Positions 57,881 to 64,000 of a DNA stretch of 64,000 nucleotides are shown one piece after another. The DNA lies in assembly GCA_028583685.1 (NCBI GenBank), contig JAMXIF010000086.1, positions 21,421,853-21,485,852 on the forward strand, given 5' to 3'. Each line of letters begins with the position of its first letter. Positions within the stretch are counted from its first letter, which is position 1. The position numbers were made by a program, and so were the translations under genes. Source of the stretch: Petaurus breviceps papuanus. Taxonomy: Eukaryota; Chordata; Mammalia; Diprotodontia; Petauridae. The notes under the pieces are model-generated. The model was not told where the DNA came from, did no database searches, and worked only from the letters and a program-made list of their open reading frames with translations.

Positions 57881-58090
57881 CATTACCACACCTCCCTCTC
57901 ACAGTCCCCTTGCCAAAGATCACTTGCTAGCTATCATGGCAAATGATCATGGAAGGAAGTGGCAGACTACGTTAGCACAGCTTTGGTCAGAGCTACAAAG
58001 CTGCTGCCGGGTAAACTATTGGAACTAATGTGCTGCAGCTGCTTGAGTGACTTCTACTTATGTACATAATAAGTACTGGGAGAGGGAGGG

Positions 58091-58190
58091 CTTAATCATC
58101 AGATGCCTCTTCATTCGTCTGGCTCTTTTTGCCTTTTGCTTATTCCTGAACCCAGAGGAAAGAGAAACTTTGAACTTGACCTTCCTTTTT
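58091..58190 (+). repeat. Right copy of the direct repeat flanking the PDE4D5 exon
   Basis: Begins cttaatcatcagatgcc like the left copy and keeps the tctggctctttttgcc and aaactttgaacttgacc blocks, with a short insertion between them. The two copies bracket the exon and its promoter, about 1.5 kb apart. Confidence 0.6.
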
Positions 58191-58682
58191 GCCAAGATTT
58201 CTTCCTCTCTCTACACCTCTAATTCATAAAAGACCCCCAGTCCCCAGGTCTTTCAAAAACAAAAACAAACAAAACACAAACACATGAGGAGAAGAATAAA
58301 CAAGTGCTGCCCCAGAAAAAGCAAATATTTCTCTGCCTTGCTTCTGGTCACCTTGCGATAAATCCTAGAAGATTAGAAAGGGTTATTTCTCCTTCCTTGG
58401 ATAGAGAAACCAAACAACACTTTAAAATGAGACTGAGAGGACACAGTGTAGGTTATTGGCTTCTCTAACCTGCCTGATTGTGGCCCCTGCCAAGTCCAGG
58501 ACAAAACAATCTGGTGACCTGGTCTGCCAGTTGGTTTCTATTACCCTATTGCATTAAGAGGAAAAACTGCCCAGTGGTGATGACTGTTTTTATGAGGTGA
58601 TTTTACAAGGATGGTAAAACTGCTGTCCCTGTTTATATGGTTTATTCATCAATTCTTAAAAAGTCATAATAAATCTATTTAG

Positions 58683-58942
58683 TGGTTTCTTTCTTCAGTG
58701 ATAGAAGAAATCCCACACAAGGAATTCTCTCAACATTCCTTATCTACCTTTTCATATTCCCTCCCTTCCCCCAATTTAGCTTCAAGCACTTTAGGAGAAA
58801 GAACATATGACTCATCTATGAATTTTACTAATGGCAAAAATAAGTTAATTGGTGGTAAAAATCATCACCCATTTCATGATATGGCTTTGAAACCTTTTAA
58901 ACCAAATGCAGCAGTGGAAATGAGAACTGAAGCTTTTGAGTA
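58683..58942 (+). other. Unrecognised open frame with acceptor-like start and poly(A) signal
   Basis: An 86-codon open stretch runs to a TAG at 58,940-58,942. It has no ATG near its start, but a good splice-acceptor-like sequence (ttctttcttcag) ends at 58,698. The product contains SYSLPSPNLASSTLGERTY and FHDMALKPFKPNAAVEM, a composition that looks protein-like, but I do not recognise the family. An AATAAA lies about 190 bases after the stop, near 59,132. It could be a terminal exon of an antisense transcript, a processed pseudogene fragment, or chance. Confidence 0.3.
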
Positions 58943-59344
58943 GAGAAGTTCCTTGGGAATCCTGGTGATAATCCAGACACTTCAAAATGTCAAGAGATTT
59001 AGAGGAACTTGCCCCTTGGATGTTGGGGGGACCCCTTGGGAAGGATTTATGGAAGGTCATGGACAAGAAGTGAACAGGATGAGGAGGTGTGGATGAGATG
59101 CTGTGTATATAATTAGAAGAGTATCCACAATAATAAAATCATAGATTTATCCAAGTGTTAAAGAATGGTATTTTACTGTTTATTTTTTTAATCCCATGGT
59201 TTAAGAAATTTCTGGAATTTACCCAATCACCTTACAGAAGTAGGATAGGTTAATATTTTAGTATGGCTGATAATGAGCATTTTGAAGGTACACATACACA
59301 CTTCAAAGTTTGCATACATCAGTTCATTTAATACAACAACCCTG

Positions 59345-59560
59345 TGAATTAATAATAGTTAAAAATTGTATGGTGCTTTAAGGTTTGGAATGCACTTTAC
59401 AAACATTTGATAACTTACTTGAAAACTTAAACCTGTGAGGTAGGTGCATATTATTATGCCCATTTTACAGATGGGGGTAGGGTGGCAGAGACTGAGTTAG
59501 GTTAAGTGATTTGCCCAGGGCGATAGTTAATAATTAACTGAGACACAACTTGAACTCAGG
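59345..59560 (-). mobile_element. Mar1/MIR CORE-SINE, antisense
   Basis: gtatggtgctttaaggtttg, cattttacagatgggggtag, aagtgatttgcccagggcga and caacttgaactcaggccttc. Confidence 0.8.
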
Positions 59561-60073
59561 CCTTCAGCTGTTTACTCAGTTTTACAAGTGAGGAAGCTGA
59601 AGGTCAGAGATGTTAAGTGACACTTGCTTACTAAAGAAAGCATAAGTACAAGTCATTAGAATTGAGCCTAAAGCATCCTAATTCTGAATATATCCACTGC
59701 CTACCTTCTTTTCTTTTCATCCAAGTATTAACCATCAGTCTTGCAAAAGATCAATCAGTCTTTTACTCTAAGCATAATTGTAGTAATAGGGTACCAAGAG
59801 TCTTTGCTATGACAGAAGGAGTCAATGTTAGTTAACCTTTATTGACAGGGAGCTGATGGGATACTGACAACACAGGAATCCAGGGTCATCCATCTTTTGA
59901 CAATCCAACATGCAAATTCCAAACACAAAACAGGTTAACAAAATTATTTTAAGAATCGTGAAAGGAAGGACTTCTCAAAACCAAGATGTCTAAATGGCTT
60001 TACAAAAATACAATATATCAAAATTCGATTTATTTTCAGTGTTTCAAGAATTTGGGTAAAGTAAGTACTATAA

Positions 60074-60316
60074 TGGGGCAGCTCAGTTGTGAAGTGGATA
60101 GAACACCACAGAATCAACTTCCTGAATTCAAATCCAGTCTCAAATAATTACTAGCTGTATGATCCTGGGCAAGTCATTTAACCTTGTTTGTCTCCATTTC
60201 CTCATCTGTAAAATGAGCTGGAGAAGGAAAGGGCAAACCCCTCCAGTATCTCTGCCAAGAAAACCCCAAATGGGGTCACAAAGACAGGACAGAAAAATGA
60301 GTGAACAACAACAAAA
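60074..60316 (+). mobile_element. RTE-dependent SINE
   Basis: ggggcagctcagttgtgaag, cctgggcaagtcatttaacc, gagctggagaaggaaagggc, ccccaaatggggtcacaaag, with the end gtgaacaacaacaaaa. Confidence 0.92.
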
Positions 60317-60820
60317 CTGAGATAACACAGAAACAAATTACACCTTCCTCACCAACCACTCTCCCTAAATATACTTTCAACCTAATAGAAGAGACTAAGA
60401 AACACATGGGGGAAAAGATAACCTAGTAAGAAAATATAAACAAATGCAAAGAGCTATGCAAACATCCCAAGTACCTAAGTGGTAAGGCAATGCAGAGGAA
60501 TGGCATAGAAGCCAGGTGCAGTTCATAAGAGAGGCAAAAACAATTAGTGGGGGGAGAGTGTGTATCCCCAACTGAGAGCAGAAGCAAGGAGTGGAGATGG
60601 AACAAGTTGTAGGTGGAGAATAAGACCATTAGAGTCATAAAAACCACATCACGCCCCAAAGATAAACATTTTAAAATGACATGGAAAAATATGTAAGTGG
60701 AAAAGCCAGCATGGTGGAACTAACCTTCACATTCCTATGGACTGCTTGATAGGGAGGGAGATGACATTCAGTGCATTCATAAAGGGGTTCTTATGCCTGA
60801 GTTAAACCTTGGATATAAGG
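60317..60820. other. Single-copy intronic sequence
   Basis: 60,360-60,800 has the purine-rich look of an antisense L2 body; not certain. Confidence 0.4.
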
Positions 60821-60821
60821 T

Positions 60822-60960
60822 AGTATAGTGGAAAAATGCCTGGACTGGGAATCAAGAGATTTATACCTAATCTTAGCTCATTAGTTAAATGTTTGCATGG
60901 GGCTAATCACTTAATTCCTCTAGGTCTCAGTTTCCTTCTCTGTAAAATGAGGATATTTGC
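60822..60960 (+). mobile_element. MIR SINE
   Basis: gtatagtggaaaaatgcctg, ggactgggaatcaagagatt and tctcagtttccttctctgta. Confidence 0.82.
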
Positions 60961-61009
60961 CTCAGTGAGTATTTGCAGTTCTAGGGAATCTATTGTTTAA
61001 AGTTCAGAC

Positions 61010-61258
61010 TTTTTGTTGTTGTAGTTGTTCAGTTATATCTGACTTTCCATGACCCCATTTGGGGTTTTCTTTGCAAAGATTTTGGAGAGGTTTGCCATTT
61101 CCTTCTCTAGCTCATTTTACAGATGAGGAAAGTGAGGCAAACAGGGTTAAGTGACTTGCCCAGGGTCAAACAGTCAGTAAGTGTTTGAGGTTACATTTGA
61201 ACTCAGGTCTTTCTGACTCCAGGCCCAGCACTCTATTCACTGCATCACCCGGGTGCCT
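61010..61258 (-). mobile_element. RTE-dependent SINE, antisense
   Basis: ttttgttgttgtagttgttc, gaccccatttggggttttct, gacttgcccagggtcaaaca and the reversed head gcatcacccgggtgcctc. Full-length. Confidence 0.93.
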
Positions 61259-61545
61259 CTTATCTCAGAAACAACCCTTTCCTACAAAAGTGAAATTACA
61301 AAAGGATTTCATGCACATGAAATCCTTAACTTGATAGTGGAAGCTGACCTCAGGCAAGAGAAACTAACACCATTTGTCATGTTGAACGCAGAGTGTGGCA
61401 AATTGTCTTGAACTCTTGTTTAAATGTGGCCCTTCCTTTTTCTCCCAGTATCTAGATCCTACACTACATCTCTTCCATTGACCCTCCACTTCTGTTGAGT
61501 CTCCCTAACTCATAATGCTTCAGATTCAGATTTCATATCTCTGAA
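61259..61545. other. Single-copy intronic sequence
   Basis: Between the RTE-SINE and the MIR nothing was recognised. Confidence 0.45.
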
Positions 61546-61547
61546 AC

Positions 61548-61705
61548 AGAAGAAAGCAATAGCTCAGGAATCAGATGCCATGGATTCCAGTGCTACTCCT
61601 GATAAAAATTCCCTCCTTGTCACTATCTTCTCTGGATTTCAGTTTTTTCAACTATAAAATATAGGGGTTGGGCTTGATAGCTCATGAAGTCTCTTCCAGT
61701 TTTAG
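61548..61705 (+). mobile_element. MIR SINE
   Basis: ggaatcagatgccatggatt, ttctctggatttcagttttt and catgaagtctcttccagttt. Confidence 0.72.
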
Positions 61706-62352
61706 AGAGATCCTTGATCCATTTTCTACTACCCTGCTGAGGGTTCTAGACCTTTTGTAACTGAATTCATAACTCCTAGTTATGACTTTTTTCACCGTCT
61801 AGCTCTGAAAGTCATAGCCGGTCCCCAGTAATATACAGGTAGGTATATTACAACTGTTGCTGTTGGAAGGGAGCCTATGGCATCATCTGTGATGTCTTGA
61901 CTCCTACATAAATTGGATTTAATTGAGGCAGAGCCACACAAAGTTGTCAGCTTCACTTTCTTTTCCAGAGTCATCTAAGTCCAGTGGCATGACACAAGTC
62001 AGGAGGATTAACAATGGCCCAGGATGCAGTGGATGACCTTGGCACCTTCAGGGTCTGACCAGGCTCTAAGCTCTCCACAGCACCTATTTCAGCTGTCTTC
62101 ATGGCTGTTGGGACAAGCTATGGGTTGCTTCCCCCACTCCTTCCTTGGGGCAGGGTGGGAAGAGAGACATTTCCCTAACTCACCAAGAGGGCTGAGGCCC
62201 CTCAGTTGCCCTTAACCCAGGCTAGCCTGTCTGCAAAGACAGTTTACCAGGGCGTGGCTACTGTGCATGCTGCATCTTCTTGGAGACACAGGAGAGAACC
62301 GAGTGAAAGGTGGACACCAGAGGTGCATGAAACCAGCAGCCCTGAAACAGAG
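61706..62352. other. Single-copy sequence, relatively GC-rich
   Basis: 62,020-62,300 is richer in G and C than its surroundings but CpG-poor. Open frames here resemble no protein. Confidence 0.45.
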
Positions 62353-62615
62353 CTTTGTTGTTGCTTAGTTGTTTTTCAGTCATAGCCATCTCTTGTTGAC
62401 CCCATCTGGGGTTTTCTTGGCAAAGACAGTAGAGTGGTTTGCCATTTCCTCCTCCAAATCATTTTATAGATGAGGAAAGTGAGGCAAACAGGGTTAAGTG
62501 ACTTGCCCAGGGTCACACAGCTAGTAAGTGTCTAAGGCCAGTTTTGAATTCAGGAAGAGGAGTTTCCCAGACTTCCATGTCTGGCACCCTACCCACTGTG
62601 CCATCTAGCAGCCCA
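62353..62615 (-). mobile_element. RTE-dependent SINE, antisense
   Basis: tttgttgttgcttagttgtt, gaccccatctggggttttct, ttaagtgacttgcccagggt and the reversed head tgtgccatctagcagccc. Full-length. Confidence 0.93.
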
Positions 62616-62885
62616 CCTAACTACCAAATTAACATTTTCTAAAGTGCAGATCATACTATTTTACCCCCTTGTTTAGGGAATATCCATGGCTCTCCAGGAA
62701 AAACAAACAAACAAACCCCCCCCCCCCCAAACTTCTCTATTTGGCTTTTAAGACCTTTTCTTATCCCCTCATCACTGGAACTCTCTCCCTGACAGTATTA
62801 CTTTGTACTTATTCTGTATCTATTTTATATCTCCAAATGTTGATCATATTGCCTGGCACATAGTAGGTATTCATTTAGTGCTTTT
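62616..62885 (+). mobile_element. L2 LINE 3' end
   Basis: ggcttttaagaccttttctt and ttgcctggcacatagtaggt are L2 terminal sequence. A C11 run at 62,718-62,728 lies within. Confidence 0.7.
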
Positions 62886-63132
62886 TAAAATTGAATTGAA
62901 TTGAATGCTTTTTGCCCCTCTGAGATAGAAATGAATTCTCCATATACTACCCATAAAGTTTTAGCAGGTGGGGCCTTACTGAATAACTCATCATGAATAG
63001 GCTCATCCCACAAAATTATCTAGGTTTTTATTCACATGTATATTGTAAGGGCCTGGGTGCATTGTTAATTTTAAGTATCTAAGCTTAGATGGAAGGGAAA
63101 TTTTTTTTTTTTGGACCAGACTGATGCTTTCA

Positions 63133-63382
63133 TTCAGCTAAGCGATGCAGTAACTAGAACATGGGGTCTGGAGTCAGGGAGACTCATCTTCCTGAGTTCA
63201 ACTCTGGCCTCATATACTTCATAGCTGTGTGATCCCAGGAAAGTGACTTAACCCCATTTATCTCAGTTTCCTCATCTGTAAAATGAGTTGAAGAAACAGT
63301 AAATCATTCCAGTATCTTCACCAAGAAAACCCCATATGGGGTAACAAAGAGTTGGACATGACTGAAAAACAACTGAACAACA
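63133..63382 (+). mobile_element. RTE-dependent SINE
   Basis: gggtctggagtcagggagac, ctcagtttcctcatctgtaa, gaaaaccccatatggggtaa and gttggacatgactgaaaaac. Full-length. Confidence 0.92.
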
Positions 63383-63479
63383 TGTTTTCACCGCTATAGA
63401 GAACCTCCAATGAAGTAAGTAAGTCTAGGACAGTGTTTTCTATCTGCAGATCAATTTATAGTCTTAGAGACTAGACTGT

Positions 63480-63610
63480 GTAATCAAGAGCTTAAGTCAC
63501 TTGCCCCAATCACAAAGCCAATATGAATCAGATGGAGGAAATGAATCCAAGTCTTTCTGATTTGGTGGTTGACAATGGACACATTGAAAACCATGCTGCC
63601 CTTCAGAAGA
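63480..63610 (-). mobile_element. MIR-class SINE fragment, antisense
   Basis: ttaagtcacttgccccaatc and atgaatccaagtctttctga; diverged. Confidence 0.5.
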
Positions 63611-63669
63611 GACATGTATGGGCCCAAATGTTCCTAGGAGCAAAGTACTAGAAACAAATTTTGTACTTG

Positions 63670-64000
63670 TTGGTTAGAAAGTGCATGAACAAGTTACGGT
63701 TCAGAAATGCAATATCACTGCACCCCAAGGATGACTATGAAGAATTCAGACAAGCATGGGAAGGAAGAATCATAGAAATGAACACAGAGCAAAGAAATAG
63801 AACCCAAAGAACTACAAATAATGTAACTCAGGAAAGGCAACACTCAGATCTTTTTGTTGTCACAAAGAATTGGAAAGTGAGAGGATGCCCATCATTTGGG
63901 GTGTGGAATATTATTGTTGCGGAATACTATTGTGCTATAAGAAATGACAAACAGGATGATTTGAGAAAAACCTGGAAAGATTTATGTGAACTGATGCAAA
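63670..64000 (+). mobile_element. L1 3' region, running off the window edge
   Basis: 63,845-64,000 is clear L1 ORF2-end sequence: agaggatgcccatcatttgg, ggaatactattgtgctataa, gaaatgacaaacaggatgat. 63,670-63,835 (agaaatagaacccaaagaac) looks like a more decayed piece of the following 3' region, so two L1 fragments may be joined here. Confidence 0.75.

Larger units (their letters stand above)
57881..64000 (-). other. Upstream of PDE4D5, probably intron of longer PDE4D isoforms
   Basis: No PDE4D4 or PDE4D7 N-terminal exon was recognised. 57,881-58,680 is single-copy sequence apart from the 58,091 repeat. 59,150-60,070 is mostly single-copy with one MIR. From 60.07 kb on there is a dense SINE/L2 cluster. 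That this is intron rather than intergenic DNA is inferred from the known PDE4D gene layout. Confidence 0.65.

Overview
The window is nuclear DNA from a marsupial, most likely an Australian one. It is AT-rich, full of interspersed repeats, and has a single recognisable host exon. The host call rests on three things: SINE families that begin with a tRNA-like head and end in the core sequence typical of marsupial repeats, RTE-dependent SINEs whose 3' ends resemble BovB/RTE tails, and HAL1 (half-L1) elements of the marsupial kind. The short SINE with the head gggtggctaggtggcacagt looks like the Australian WSINE/WALLSI type rather than the opossum SINE1 type, but this is from memory. A dasyurid is possible and cannot be decided by eye.

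The only host coding sequence found is on the minus strand at 57,368-57,633. It encodes the N-terminus specific to PDE4D5, the RACK1- and beta-arrestin-binding long form of cAMP phosphodiesterase 4D, and ends in a clean GTAAGAG splice donor. PDE4D is therefore read right to left. Positions 1-57,367 belong to the intron after the PDE4D5 first exon, about 57.6-57.9 kb is its CpG-rich promoter and 5' UTR, and the rest up to 64,000 lies upstream, probably inside an intron of longer PDE4D isoforms.

Layout. 1-10.8 kb: L1 3' end, ancient hAT-like and L2 remnants, an LTR-like fossil inside an L2, and a young SINE with clear target-site duplications. 10.8-18.2 kb: a pair of diverged direct repeats (10.85 and 15.56 kb), several SINEs, an L1 tail split by a SINE, and an RTE reverse-transcriptase scrap. 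18.5-21.7 kb: a full-length HAL1 with matching flanking duplications and two tandem SINEs inside. 25.6 kb: a full-length 7SL RNA pseudogene. 26.4-28.3 kb: an L1 with the inverted 5' part left by twin priming. 31-41 kb: mostly single-copy intron with old MIR/L2. 41.6-42.0 kb: a compact mariner-like MITE with near-identical ends. 44.7-48.2 kb: an old HAL1 next to L1 ORF2 tail sequence. 50.3-52.0 kb: two young SINEs and a nested Mar1/MIR group. 56.5-58.2 kb: the PDE4D5 exon between simple repeats and a pair of diverged direct repeats. 58.7-64 kb: an unexplained open frame followed by a dense SINE cluster and an L1 tail running off the edge.

I found no undescribed multi-gene system. The most useful leads are the PDE4D5 first exon with complementary (GU)n and (CA)n tracts just downstream of its donor, the direct repeats flanking that exon, the exact 34-bp direct repeats at 35.07/36.05 kb, the mariner-like MITE, and the HAL1/L1 composite. 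All alignments and identities were judged by eye. Repeat family names are assignments by recognition, not by search.
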